From positions 1 through 64,000 of the forward strand of contig DDIR01000146.1 in NCBI GenBank assembly GCA_002338715.1: a DNA stretch of 64,000 nt, in the 5' to 3' direction. Below, in pieces: positions 47,371 through 56,506 of this stretch. The stretch's first letter is position 1. Each line of letters begins with the position of its first letter. The translations under genes were made by a program, and so were the position numbers. The notes below the pieces were generated by a model. It searched no databases. It was not told where the DNA came from and worked only from the letters and a program-made list of their open reading frames with translations. The stretch is from Phycisphaerales bacterium UBA1845 (GTDB lineage Bacteria; Planctomycetota; Phycisphaerae; UBA1845).

Positions 47371-49617
47371 CTACGGCAGCGTGATCGCCTGCTGCATTTG
47401 CATCGCATCAATCAGATCGACATCGCCATCCTGTTCGCTGTCGAAGATGCCGCATTCCGGAAGCAGTCCACCGTCCGGTCCCTGCATGCAAGGCGCAAAC
47501 GCTGCGTGGTCGGTCACGTCCACTTGCGAATCACCGTTGAAATCACCATACATGCCGATGCATGTCGCGGCAGTGACTTGTACATCGTCGATGTTCCAAC
47601 CGCAGAATGTCCAACTGCTGTCCGTCGGTCCAAGGGTCCAGCGAATCTGAACGCTCGCTTGTCCGTCGGCGACGGCGGAAATGTCGAACGATTGAAACTG
47701 CCAGCTCGTGTCGCTGATGGTCTGCGCGTTTGACCAGATCGTGGTCCAACTGCTGCCGTTGTTGCTCACTTCAATCGTTGCGTCATCGTAAGCCGGTTGC
47801 TCAACGCCCAGCCAGCGCCAGAATGAAAGATGCACATCCGATTCGCCGGTGCAATCGATCGCGCCCGTGGTCAACGTCTGCTTGCTCATGCCGTTGGTGT
47901 AACCGCCGCTGAGATTGTAACCATACACGTTGTTGCCGGTGTAACCGCTCGTTGGATCGGGACCGCCATGATCGCCCGCCAACCCCATCGGTTTGCCCCA
48001 TGCCCATTGCCCCGTGGTGGTCCAACCGGGATCGGTGTCCATGTTCTCTTCGAAGATGATCGTGGGCTGTTGCTGCACCGTCGCGGCGTATACGTTTCCG
48101 GGCGCGCCGGCTGGCTCGGTCACGACGCCATTGGACGTTGCAATCGCGAAATAAAACTCAGGCGTCGAGGAGCAATTGGTGGCCGGAAGCTCCGCGAGAA
48201 ACTCGGCACCATCGACTTGTTGCATCGGTACGGTCTTGAAAGGACCAGAAGCATCATACCGATAATGGAGCTCTGCCGATGCAGGACTCAGGTCTTCAAC
48301 ACCTGACGTAATTGCCAGTGGAATCGAAGTCGTCTGACCGGCCAACATGCCATCGGGCACTTCGCCAAACAGATTGATCTGCGTCGCCAACACCTCGTCG
48401 GTTCCGGTCATGTGCATGATCGCCGGCAGAATTTCTTCGTTGTTGGCCACGATCTGACTGGCTGGCAAGAGAAATCCGAACGATCCCGTGTCGCGAAGTT
48501 CGAACGAATACGACAAAACCTTCCGTTCGCCGTATGTCCAATCGAGCGAACCACCGCTGGCCGGGTAGATCGCGGTGTAGATCGGACCGATGTCGTAGGT
48601 GCGGCCATGGACGCTTTGAATCAAACTCCGCATGGTCTGCCCGATGGTGTTGTAACTCGCCTGGTCGGCAGGGAGTTGGCTTTGATATCCCCAGGGCCAA
48701 AGGATCAACTGCGAGTACGAGTGAATGTCGAGTTGCGCCCGGACGTTTGGATGAGCGAGGAAGAGGTCGCGCAGCGCCTGCGTTTCCGGTTCCGAGAAGG
48801 GACTTGGTCCGTGATAGTCTTCATCACCGGAAAAATCGCTCGCACCTTCACCGCCCCAACCCCATCCCCAGTTGCGGTTGATGTCAACGCCATATGAACC
48901 GTCACCGTTGTCGCGTCGATTTTTGCGCCACAACCGGTAGGTATTCCATGTGTATTCGAATCCATCCGGATTGCCGACCGGGATCAAAAACCACTCGACG
49001 TTGTCGACCAGGTTCGTGACTTGAGAATCGGTTCCGTAGTTGCTCAACAAGTGATTGGCGAGGTAGGGCGGGATCGTTGTGGCGATCCACTCGCGGGCGT
49101 GAACGGCTGAGAAGTAGATCACCGCCGGGCTGAATTCATCCACGTTGGGACCGGCGACGCGGATGCCGCGAATTGTTCGACCTTCGAGACTCGTGCCGAC
49201 GTCGAACATCGATGCAAGCGTCGGATGTGCGGCGACGAGTTGCTCAAGATATGCCTGAATGTCGGCGTAGTTGTGGTAATCGTCGAAGTAATCGGTACCG
49301 CGCACGCCTGCGCGTTCCGCATCGACAAGTTGCTGCACGTTGTCAATCCAGGTTTCATACTGCAAGCCGCTGCGTTCGAGCGCGGCCAACTGCGAGGCAT
49401 CAACGCATACATCAATGACTTCACCGAATGGATGATGGCTCCAGATGTCGGCGCCGATGTCTTGAATGAAGGAAACGTCGAGGGGACTGTTGACTTGAAC
49501 GCGAAGGACTTTGAGGTCGTCGTATCGTTTGACCGGATCAGCCGCCGTCGCGGAAGAATTTGTAAAAACAAAGGAACAAACGGCCAACCCGACGAGGCAC
49601 ATCTGAACGTTTTTCAT
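47371..49617 (-). CDS. Secreted M14 zinc carboxypeptidase with C-terminal dockerin-like module
   Basis: A 748-residue exported metallopeptidase. The signal peptide ends near SSATA, and a propeptide-like region (about 30-110) precedes the M14 catalytic domain (about 120-420). Zinc ligands are HAREW (His and Glu) and the His of LDIHSYSQ; the catalytic Glu is in SYSFELRDTGSFGFLLP. The substrate-site Asn-Arg lies in DINRNWGWG. A beta-sandwich domain (about 540-680; LSFWRWLGVEQPAYDD) and a paired calcium-loop module (GDFNGDSQVDVTDHAAF, then EQDGDVDLID) end the protein. GGAG precedes the ATG. It faces the giant FG-GAP gene tail to tail, 6 bases apart. It should release C-terminal amino acids from peptides outside the cell. 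Confidence 0.95.
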   Translation of the reverse strand: MKNVQMCLVGLAVCSFVFTNSSATAADPVKRYDDLKVLRVQVNSPLDVSFIQDIGADIWSHHPFGEVIDVCVDASQLAALERSGLQYETWIDNVQQLVDAERAGVRGTDYFDDYHNYADIQAYLEQLVAAHPTLASMFDVGTSLEGRTIRGIRVAGPNVDEFSPAVIYFSAVHAREWIATTIPPYLANHLLSNYGTDSQVTNLVDNVEWFLIPVGNPDGFEYTWNTYRLWRKNRRDNGDGSYGVDINRNWGWGWGGEGASDFSGDEDYHGPSPFSEPETQALRDLFLAHPNVRAQLDIHSYSQLILWPWGYQSQLPADQASYNTIGQTMRSLIQSVHGRTYDIGPIYTAIYPASGGSLDWTYGERKVLSYSFELRDTGSFGFLLPASQIVANNEEILPAIMHMTGTDEVLATQINLFGEVPDGMLAGQTTSIPLAITSGVEDLSPASAELHYRYDASGPFKTVPMQQVDGAEFLAELPATNCSSTPEFYFAIATSNGVVTEPAGAPGNVYAATVQQQPTIIFEENMDTDPGWTTTGQWAWGKPMGLAGDHGGPDPTSGYTGNNVYGYNLSGGYTNGMSKQTLTTGAIDCTGESDVHLSFWRWLGVEQPAYDDATIEVSNNGSSWTTIWSNAQTISDTSWQFQSFDISAVADGQASVQIRWTLGPTDSSWTFCGWNIDDVQVTAATCIGMYGDFNGDSQVDVTDHAAFAPCMQGPDGGLLPECGIFDSEQDGDVDLIDAMQMQQAITLP

Positions 49618-49799
49618 TGGAGTCTCCGATTTTGGACCACTCCAGCGTAACCAGATGAACGCGGTGACTCAAGGCATCGCAGCGCCGCGTTTCTTTAGTA
49701 TCACGTCTTGGACACACCGTCGAAACATAATCGGAATGCCGCGATGAAGTGCATTCGCGCGAACGTTATTCGGACGGTTGGTTTGAATGGCTTATGCGA

Positions 49800-49970
49800 T
49801 CAGCGGGGATCGCGATCTTCTGTTTCGGCTTCGGTGTGTTGGGCCTTGATGCTTTCGAAGAGCGCGCGGATATCAAACCACCCGCCAATGGTCACCACAA
49901 CCGAAAGGACGGCAAAAAGCGCAACGCCGATGATCAAGACGACGGTCCAGAATGTGGTCCAAAATGCCAT
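49800..49970 (-). CDS. Small membrane protein next to the sodium symporter
   Basis: The frame begins at ATG 49970, 4 bases after the symporter stop, and encodes 56 residues: one hydrophobic helix (FWTVVLIIGVALFAVLSVVV), then an acidic tail (SIKAQHTEAETEDRDPR). The longer frame in the same phase only overlaps the symporter in another register and is not protein-like. The tight spacing suggests co-translation as an accessory or small subunit of the transporter, as seen with some other solute:sodium symporters. No family is recognised. Confidence 0.65.
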   Translation of the reverse strand: MAFWTTFWTVVLIIGVALFAVLSVVVTIGGWFDIRALFESIKAQHTEAETEDRDPR

Positions 49971-49974
49971 CGCG

Positions 49975-51522
49975 TCAGTTCCCTTCACTCGCCGCAGGAC
50001 GCTTGTTGGGCATCGCCAATGAACCGAGCACCATGGTGACGACCGCGAGCCCAATCGTCGCGAGACCAACCGTCTCAGCCGACGCATGCAGATTGAACTG
50101 CGCGGCAATCGGTTTAAGCCCCAGAACCGCAAGCCCGCCGGAGCAGAGCGCCAAATAAGCGCCCGCGCTGCTGGCCCGCTTCCAATAAATGCCAAATACG
50201 AGGAGGGCAAAAGCGCCGGTGGAATACACTGCGCCCGTGATGGCCATGTAGTCCCACAAGTCCTGCCCGAGCGGATACCACAGTCCCCACAAAAGCAGGA
50301 ACAATCCGATCAACACGACGAATGTGCGGGTCAAGCGCAGGCGGGCCTTGTTGGAAAGTCCATCCTTGAAGCACGGTGCGATGACGTCCTGCGTCAACAC
50401 CGAACTCCAGCAGAGCAGGTAACTGTCGTGCGTCGACATGAATGCCGCGAGCATGCCCGCGGTGATGATGCCGAGGATGCCGGTGGGGAGGATCTGCCCG
50501 ACGAACACGGGCATGGCCATCAACGTCATCCCGGAATCGACGTTGCCGTCATCGGGAAGGAAAATGCTTCGCAGGGCCGGCGTCTGGCAGATATAGACCA
50601 ACGCGCAGATGCCCAGAAAGTTCGGGATCAAGAACCGCACCATAAACCCGACCGATGAGAACGAGTACATTCGCTTGACGACCTTCGTGTTCTCTGCGGA
50701 ACAAGCCCGAACGACGGCGGTCTGCCAGATCGCGCACGAGACCAGCCCCAAAAACGCCATCCATATGACGTATTGAACGCCAAAACCATCCGAATGAAAC
50801 GGATTGAAACCTGCGGGCCCACGCTGCTCGGTGACCGTGTCGATGATCGTTTGCCAGCCGAGTTTCTGGACGGCGTAGATGCATGAAACGATGAGTCCGA
50901 ACGAGAGGACAATGAACTGAACGTAGTCGGTGACGATGACGGAGATCATGCCGCCAAGCACGGTGTAAATCAGAACGAGTCCGAGCAAACCCGACAGCAC
51001 AAGTTTCAACGCAAGCGGTGACGTCATGCCGGTGATGCCCGTGACGAAAATCGAACCGGCTTTTAGAAACAAGCCCATGTTCAACACACCAGATGCCACA
51101 AGGATCGCGCCGCCAAACACGCGAACGCCGCGGCCAAACCGCTTCTCGTAGAATTCAGGAATCGTCATCACATCCATTCGGCGCAGCGGGACAACGATGA
51201 ATCCGGAAAGTCCGACCGCCAGCGTCACGATCGCCGCGACCAACGCGATATGAAACGCGGAGAATCCGCCGGTGAAACCTTTCTGCGCGGCGTACATGAC
51301 CGTGACCAGACCGAGTTCGGTGCCGATCATCGTAGCGATGCCGAGATAGGGTTTGATCGCGCGGCCAGCGACGATGTAGTCACCGACATTCTTGACGAAG
51401 CGATTGACGCAAAGTCCGATGACGGCGGTCCCCAGCAGGTACACCGCAACGATGCACCAGTCGATCACCGAAAAGTTCGTTTCAATTCCGATTGCAGCAA
51501 AAATCATGCAGACGCCCAGCAT
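49975..51522 (-). CDS. Sodium:solute symporter (SSS family)
   Basis: A protein of about 515 residues with some 13 predicted transmembrane helices. SSS marks include DWCIVAVYLLGTAVIGL, DYIVAGRAIKPYLGIATMIG, the MTIPEFYEKRFGRG loop and LIYTVLGGMISVIVTDYVQF, where conserved residues line the sodium and substrate path. Start is uncertain: the open frame begins with TTG 51531, and ATG codons at 51522 and 51507 are alternatives without a clear Shine-Dalgarno sequence. It is divergent from the NamZ-type gene 191 bases away, which suggests uptake of the sugar released by NamZ; this is inferred from neighbourhood only. Confidence 0.92.
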   Translation of the reverse strand: MLGVCMIFAAIGIETNFSVIDWCIVAVYLLGTAVIGLCVNRFVKNVGDYIVAGRAIKPYLGIATMIGTELGLVTVMYAAQKGFTGGFSAFHIALVAAIVTLAVGLSGFIVVPLRRMDVMTIPEFYEKRFGRGVRVFGGAILVASGVLNMGLFLKAGSIFVTGITGMTSPLALKLVLSGLLGLVLIYTVLGGMISVIVTDYVQFIVLSFGLIVSCIYAVQKLGWQTIIDTVTEQRGPAGFNPFHSDGFGVQYVIWMAFLGLVSCAIWQTAVVRACSAENTKVVKRMYSFSSVGFMVRFLIPNFLGICALVYICQTPALRSIFLPDDGNVDSGMTLMAMPVFVGQILPTGILGIITAGMLAAFMSTHDSYLLCWSSVLTQDVIAPCFKDGLSNKARLRLTRTFVVLIGLFLLLWGLWYPLGQDLWDYMAITGAVYSTGAFALLVFGIYWKRASSAGAYLALCSGGLAVLGLKPIAAQFNLHASAETVGLATIGLAVVTMVLGSLAMPNKRPAASEGN

Positions 51523-51713
51523 CAGGTGCAATGGTTGGCCAAAATGGCAGCGGGCATCTTAGCAGGGAGCAAGCCGCTGCAAAAGCAAAAGGATCGTGCA
51601 TCGGACAGGGCCGGGGTTGTGGTGGGGGGCGGTGCTGCGATACTGTGACGAACCGGGTGCGATCGCACCGGTTGATTTGGCAATGAACCATATGCAGAAA
51701 AGTGGATGAAGCG

Positions 51714-52952
51714 ATGAAAAATTCGACATGTTTGAGTGGACGGGTTTGGTGGGCTGCAAGTTTGGCGATTGTGTTGGCCGCGGCGCCGCTTTGGGCTGGC
51801 GATGCTGCCAAAAGTGTCGCACCGGATGGCGTGATGTGTGGCATCGACGTGTTGGTTCGCGACGGTTTCAAACCGTTGGCCGGTCGCAAGGTCGGGCTCA
51901 TCACCAACCACACCGGTCTCAACCGTTTCGGCGAATCGACGCTGGAACTGATCCATGCCGCGCCCAATGTCGACTTGGTCGCGCTCTTCAGTCCCGAGCA
52001 CGGTCTGAAGGGAGTGCTCGACGAGCGCGTCGCCGACTCGACCGATCCGCTCACCGGTTTGAAGGTGTTCAGCCTCTACGGTGAGACCCGCAAGCCCACC
52101 GCTGAAACGCTCAAGGGCGTCGACATGCTGGTATTCGACATTCAGGACATCGGCACGCGTTTCTATACGTATATCTCCACGATGGGGATGGCCATGGAAG
52201 CCGCGGCTGAGGCGGGCATTCCCTTTGTCGTGCTCGATCGACCCAACCCGATCACAGCCACGCGGGTCTTCGGTCCGTTCGCCGATGTCGAGGGAAAGTT
52301 CACCGCCTACCACGATGTGCCGCTGGTGCACGGGATGACCATCGGCGAGTTGGCGAAGATGTTCAACGTCGAACGGAAGATCAATGCCGACCTCGTCGTC
52401 ATCGAGATGCAGGGTTACAAGCGAAGCATGTGGTACGACGAAACGCTGCTGACGTGGGTCGATCCGTCGCCGAACATGCGCTCATTGACGCAGGCTGCGC
52501 TCTATCCGGCGATCGGCATGATCGAGGCGTGCAACGTGTCGGTGGGGCGGGGGACTGATACGCCGTTCGAGCGATTCGGTGCGCCGTGGATCAAGGAGCG
52601 ACCACTCGCCGCGCGGTTGAACAGCCTGGGGTTAGCCGGCGTGCGTTTCCTTCCGTATCGCTTCACACCGAATGCGAGCAAATTCAAGAACGAAGAATGC
52701 GGGGGTGTGCAGATCGTGCTGACCGATCGCAACGCATTCGATCCGAGCGAAACGGGCTTGTCGATCGTACGCGAATTGCACGACTTGTTCGGCGATGCGT
52801 TCGAGGTCGACAAGGTCACCCGCCTGCTCTTTAACGAGGGCATCGTGAACCAGGCGAAATCTTCAAAAGGGCCAACCACCTACACCAAATCATGGCAGCC
52901 CAAGCTCGACGCTTTTATGGCTCGAAGGTCGGAGTTCCTTCTTTACAAATAG
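51714..52952 (+). CDS. namZ: Exo-beta-N-acetylmuramidase NamZ-type (DUF1343)
   Basis: This family removes MurNAc from the non-reducing ends of peptidoglycan fragments. The 412-residue protein has a signal peptide ending near APLWA. Family marks are VGLITNHTGLNRFG, LVALFSPEHGLKGV, LVFDIQDIGTRFYTYIST, VVLDRPNPI, DPSPNMRSLTQAALYPAIGM and NVSVGRGTDTPFERFGAPW. These segments include the acidic and His residues thought to form the active site. The ATG at 51714 is preferred to the GTG at 51702. It stands divergent from the solute symporter, so peptidoglycan sugar recovery is the likely joint role. Confidence 0.9.
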   Translation: MKNSTCLSGRVWWAASLAIVLAAAPLWAGDAAKSVAPDGVMCGIDVLVRDGFKPLAGRKVGLITNHTGLNRFGESTLELIHAAPNVDLVALFSPEHGLKGVLDERVADSTDPLTGLKVFSLYGETRKPTAETLKGVDMLVFDIQDIGTRFYTYISTMGMAMEAAAEAGIPFVVLDRPNPITATRVFGPFADVEGKFTAYHDVPLVHGMTIGELAKMFNVERKINADLVVIEMQGYKRSMWYDETLLTWVDPSPNMRSLTQAALYPAIGMIEACNVSVGRGTDTPFERFGAPWIKERPLAARLNSLGLAGVRFLPYRFTPNASKFKNEECGGVQIVLTDRNAFDPSETGLSIVRELHDLFGDAFEVDKVTRLLFNEGIVNQAKSSKGPTTYTKSWQPKLDAFMARRSEFLLYK

Positions 52953-52987
52953 GCACTGCTTGAAACGGGCTGTGTATGGAATCACAT

Positions 52988-53032
52988 AAAAAAACAACCG
53001 CCGCAAAAACCTTGTGGTCCTTACGGCGATTG
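52988..53032 (-). terminator. Rho-independent terminator of the PEP-CTERM/calcium-loop operon
   Basis: On the minus strand CAATCGCCG and CGGCGGTTG form a 9-bp stem (one G-U pair), followed by TTTTTTT (52988-52994). It lies 38 bases after the stop of the 53070-54215 gene. The NamZ gene on the other strand ends 35 bases from it, so it may also block readthrough between them. Confidence 0.82.
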
Positions 53033-53069
53033 AGTTCGTTACTCAAAACGTGTTGCTGACGCTATCAGT

Positions 53070-54215
53070 TCAATTCGTAAACGCAGCCTGGAAATCCGCG
53101 AAGTCGGCCAGGTCGACATCGTTGTCGGTGTCACTGTCGAAATGGTCGAGGCATTCGGCCAGGTCGACATCATCGATCGTCGGCGAAGGTGATGCATCGG
53201 GACCGGCCAGGCAATCCGTAAAGACTGCATAGTCGGTTAAGTCCACATCACCATCCTGATCGAAATCCTGTTGGGCGAAGGGCAGCTTGGTGATCAGTGC
53301 TGGACCGGTGATCGTGGTCGTAAACGGTTGACCCGGGTTGAAGAATGCCCACTGCGATGTGACGTAATAGTAGGTCGTATTCTCCTGAAGCAACACTTCG
53401 ATCAGCGATGTGCCGACCGGTGTTCCGTTCGGCGCGTTACCGTTGCCCAACCCATAGTCGAGCAGGTTGTTGAGCGGCTGACTGGGATCGAAGGAATCCT
53501 GATAGATATAGTTGAAGTTGTTTCCGCTGGGGACAACGCTAAGGAACGTGTAACCACCGGCTTCGCTGACTTCAAAGCGGACGACATCGTAGTTCACCGG
53601 ACCTTGCCCGCTGATACCTGCGATGAAGTAGGGGCGACTCCAATGCGGTCCTGTCGCCACCGAACCGTTGATGACTTCAACCACATCGGGCACCGTTGTC
53701 AGCAGGTGATAGCTGACGTTTCGCAAACCGGAAACCCAGGGAGACGGTACACCCAGATTCGTGAATTGCCACGAAAAGTCGCCAACACCCGAGACCGAAG
53801 GAAGTCCATCGGTGAAATCCTGAAGCGGAAAGTCGGCGATCGTGACGTCACCGCCGAGTGGATCCCAATTCACGACATCGGTCCCGTTCGGTGCAGTGAC
53901 GTTGACGCCAAGATCCAGCGACCACGGAAACAAACCATCCTCGTTGTCGGCGACCACTGCGGTCCATTGTGCGGTGAATCCGACGCCGGTGATGGGTTCG
54001 GTGGTGGTCCCGGTGACCGTCTGAACAACAGGGGTTTGCGCGATATTAAAATCGCTCCCGGCGATGGTTTCGACCTGCTTTTGAGCGCCGAATGCCGTTC
54101 CCGCAACGAGCGCCGCATGCATGAGCACGCACACGCCAAGAACGCAGCGGTTGGCCGTCGGTTGTGGCAACCGATATGCAAGTCGTTGATTCGATACAGC
54201 ACAAACTATTCGCAT
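53070..54215 (-). CDS. Secreted protein with C-terminal paired calcium-loop module
   Basis: A 381-residue exported protein (long basic N-region, hydrophobic core LGVCVLMHAALVAGTAFGA). The main part (about 45-320) is beta-rich and includes FVEV-type strands such as VVRFEVSEAGGYTFLSVV; it may be a carbohydrate-binding or jelly-roll-like fold, but I do not recognise the family. The C-terminus has DFDQDGDVDLTDYAVFTDCL, then DSDTDNDVDLADFADF, with the cysteine pair typical of this window. AAGGA precedes the ATG. It follows the PEP-CTERM gene by 12 bases, and both end at the terminator at 52988-53032. Confidence 0.82.
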   Translation of the reverse strand: MRIVCAVSNQRLAYRLPQPTANRCVLGVCVLMHAALVAGTAFGAQKQVETIAGSDFNIAQTPVVQTVTGTTTEPITGVGFTAQWTAVVADNEDGLFPWSLDLGVNVTAPNGTDVVNWDPLGGDVTIADFPLQDFTDGLPSVSGVGDFSWQFTNLGVPSPWVSGLRNVSYHLLTTVPDVVEVINGSVATGPHWSRPYFIAGISGQGPVNYDVVRFEVSEAGGYTFLSVVPSGNNFNYIYQDSFDPSQPLNNLLDYGLGNGNAPNGTPVGTSLIEVLLQENTTYYYVTSQWAFFNPGQPFTTTITGPALITKLPFAQQDFDQDGDVDLTDYAVFTDCLAGPDASPSPTIDDVDLAECLDHFDSDTDNDVDLADFADFQAAFTN

Positions 54216-54227
54216 TACAGAATCCTT

Positions 54228-55064
54228 TCAGGCCACGCGGCGGCGAAGCACATAACCCATTGAGAGTAGCAGCAAACCAAACGTTCCCGGTTCGGGCACG
54301 AGGGTGAATCCGTCGATATCGTTGGCCAGCCCGGTGCTGGTGAAAACGCTTTCGCTCATGTAAAGCGACGCGGTGTCGGTAAGCGGATTGTATTCGAAGA
54401 CGTCCCCATCGTTGAACACGATACCGCTCACGGTTTCGGTCGTGTCGAGGGCACTGATAAGCAGATTGCCATTTTCGAGAATGTGAACGGCATCCACGTT
54501 GCCTGCACCGTCGTCGAACAGATCGGATTCCGCGACCAGCAGCGTCGCGGTGTCGGTATTCGGGTTGTATTCAATGATGTCGCCATTGCCAAAGCTGAGC
54601 CCGCCCAGACCCGCGTCTGCAAGCGTCGACATGACGATGTTGCCATTGTCGCGAACATAAACGGCGTCGATGTCTTCGGCTGTCGAATCGAACAATGCCG
54701 AACCGTCAAACAGAAGTGATGCGGTGTTCGTGTTCGGGTTGTACTCGACGAGATCGTCATCCTCGAACGCAAGGCCGGCGATCTGCGCATTGAAGAGGTT
54801 CGACATGACGATATTGCCGTTGGGCATGTAGTGGACGGCATTGGTGTCACCGGAACCGATGTCGAAGTCCGAGTTTTGCAGAATGATGGTTGCGCTGTCG
54901 GTTGCGGTGTTGTACTGAACGACGTCGATGTCTTCCAAGCCGGTGAGTCCGCCGATGGCGGCATCGAGGTTGTCGGCCACCGAGAGCATCACCAGGTCGG
55001 CTGACGCGGGTGCGGTTGCAAACATTGCGACACAGAGCGTGGTTGCGATTGAAGTTCTAGTCAT
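54228..55064 (-). CDS. PEP-CTERM sorted secreted repeat protein
   Basis: ATG 55064 with GGAGG 8 bases upstream is the start (278 residues). The signal peptide ends near APASA. The body repeats a unit of about 52 residues four times (GNIVMSNL, then DLVEYNPNTNTASLL), a propeller-like pattern. The C-terminus is a textbook PEP-CTERM: VPEPGTFGLLLLSMGYVL, then RRRVA. Such proteins are cleaved and attached by exosortase, which is not encoded here. It shares an operon with the 53070-54215 gene. Confidence 0.93.
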   Translation of the reverse strand: MTRTSIATTLCVAMFATAPASADLVMLSVADNLDAAIGGLTGLEDIDVVQYNTATDSATIILQNSDFDIGSGDTNAVHYMPNGNIVMSNLFNAQIAGLAFEDDDLVEYNPNTNTASLLFDGSALFDSTAEDIDAVYVRDNGNIVMSTLADAGLGGLSFGNGDIIEYNPNTDTATLLVAESDLFDDGAGNVDAVHILENGNLLISALDTTETVSGIVFNDGDVFEYNPLTDTASLYMSESVFTSTGLANDIDGFTLVPEPGTFGLLLLSMGYVLRRRVA

Positions 55065-55504
55065 TTTGGAGACCTCCTCCTGTAAACGGCGAATCTTAAT
55101 ACGTCTTCCGCCGCGCACGCGCGCAACGGGACTCCGCAGGTTCAGTCTCTCTATCTCCCCATGGCGCTTATTCGCTTGTCTTGATCATCCGTGATCGATC
55201 AAGTCGATGGTGGCAGGTGTCGGGCGCTCGACCCAACGCATTCAAGATACTGATCTGGAAGCGACAGTGTCAAGCGGTGGAGGCGTACGCATCGCCTTTC
55301 GACAATGCATATGCATCAGAAAATGAAAAATCACTGCGAATTTGCTGACATTCGGCTGTCAGGCACACCGGTCTTGTGTCTGAAATGCGTCGGTGAAATG
55401 AGGACACGGGCGGAGTTGGATTTGGGTGGCGCAACCCCGCCCGTAGTCGGAACAACAATGCGCGCCCGATGATGGGAAGCGCGCGACAGATGAAGGGGAC
55501 AACC
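55065..55504 (-). other. Intergenic region between the PEP-CTERM and rhodanese genes
   Basis: 440 bases without a supportable gene. A weak hairpin (GCGCGC arms, 55460-55465 with 55479-55484) lies just after the rhodanese stop and is a possible terminator. ATGCATATGCAT (55305-55316) is a perfect 12-base palindrome. The rest probably holds the promoter of the PEP-CTERM operon. Confidence 0.5.
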
Positions 55505-56506
55505 TTAGGGTTCTGTAGCAAAATCGTTTGAATCAACCGCGTCGTCGAATGCGGAAGTCGCGCGGATGTCGGCATCCTTGGTCCAGGCTACCATACCAAA
55601 CTTCATGTTCTTGGCGTTGTAGCCAAGGACGTTGAGCACGGTCGTTGCCAGCCCGCCCGTGTGACCGGTGTAGCAGTACACAACGATGTCGCGATCCGTC
55701 GGGATGCGCTTCAAGTTCGCTTCCTGGGCAATCGTCTTCCATGGAATATTGATCGCGCCTTCGATGTGACCAAGGGCATAGGCTTCCGGGGCACGCACGC
55801 TGATGATGAATGGATCGTTGGTTTCATCGCCGTCGTTGAGCAGGTCAAACAGATCTTCCGCAGCGATGATCGGGCTTTCGTCGCCGGAGAGATACGCTTC
55901 TGCCGCCGCCCGAACGATCTCTCCGTCATCCGTCGAATCGGTCACATCCATCGTCGGCAAATCGTAAGTCATCTCGTCCGGAACGTCGGTCACCGTGGGA
56001 AAGTCGCTGCTGGTCTCTTCGTTGAACGGAGCTGCCGCGCGAATGTCTGCGTCACGCGTCCAGGCACACATGCCGTACTTCATGTTCACGGCTTCATGAC
56101 CCATGGCGTTGATGACAGCCGTGGCAACAGCGCCGGTATGACCCGTGTAACAGTACACGATGATGGGCTGATCGGTCGGCAGATCGTCCAGAGCGCCAAC
56201 ATTCGCCACAGTACGCCACGGGATGTTGACTGCACCGGGAACGTGCCCCAGCGCGTAGTGCTCCGGCGAGCGTGCGCTGATGACATAGGGCGTGGTCGTG
56301 TCGTCGCCATCGTTGAGCGAATCAAATACCGTGGCCGCAGTCGTCGCAGCCGCTGGGTCGCTGCTTAAATAGTCATCGAACGCTTTGCGAACGGTTTCAA
56401 ACTGATCTTTTGCCTCGGGTGGGGGCGTTGTTGCCTCGCATCCGGCGAGCACAACGGCCAAGGTCAGACATGTCAGGGATACGAATGCTCTCGATTTCAT
56501 TTTCAA
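55505..56506 (-). CDS. Tandem-rhodanese lipoprotein
   Basis: A 333-residue lipoprotein (lipobox LAGC at about 19-22) with two rhodanese domains (about 55-155 and 210-315). Both have the active loop with the catalytic Cys: IIVYCYTGHTGAVATA and IVVYCYTGHTGGLATT. Each ends with NMKYGMCAW or NMKFGMVAW. The domains are near copies, so an internal duplication is likely. Rhodanese transfers sulfane sulfur (or can carry selenium) on its Cys. Its ATG overlaps the end of the multiheme cytochrome by 4 bases (56503-56506), so the two are translated together. A sulfur or selenium oxyanion/polysulfide role outside the inner membrane is plausible. Confidence 0.93.
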   Translation of the reverse strand: MKMKSRAFVSLTCLTLAVVLAGCEATTPPPEAKDQFETVRKAFDDYLSSDPAAATTAATVFDSLNDGDDTTTPYVISARSPEHYALGHVPGAVNIPWRTVANVGALDDLPTDQPIIVYCYTGHTGAVATAVINAMGHEAVNMKYGMCAWTRDADIRAAAPFNEETSSDFPTVTDVPDEMTYDLPTMDVTDSTDDGEIVRAAAEAYLSGDESPIIAAEDLFDLLNDGDETNDPFIISVRAPEAYALGHIEGAINIPWKTIAQEANLKRIPTDRDIVVYCYTGHTGGLATTVLNVLGYNAKNMKFGMVAWTKDADIRATSAFDDAVDSNDFATEP

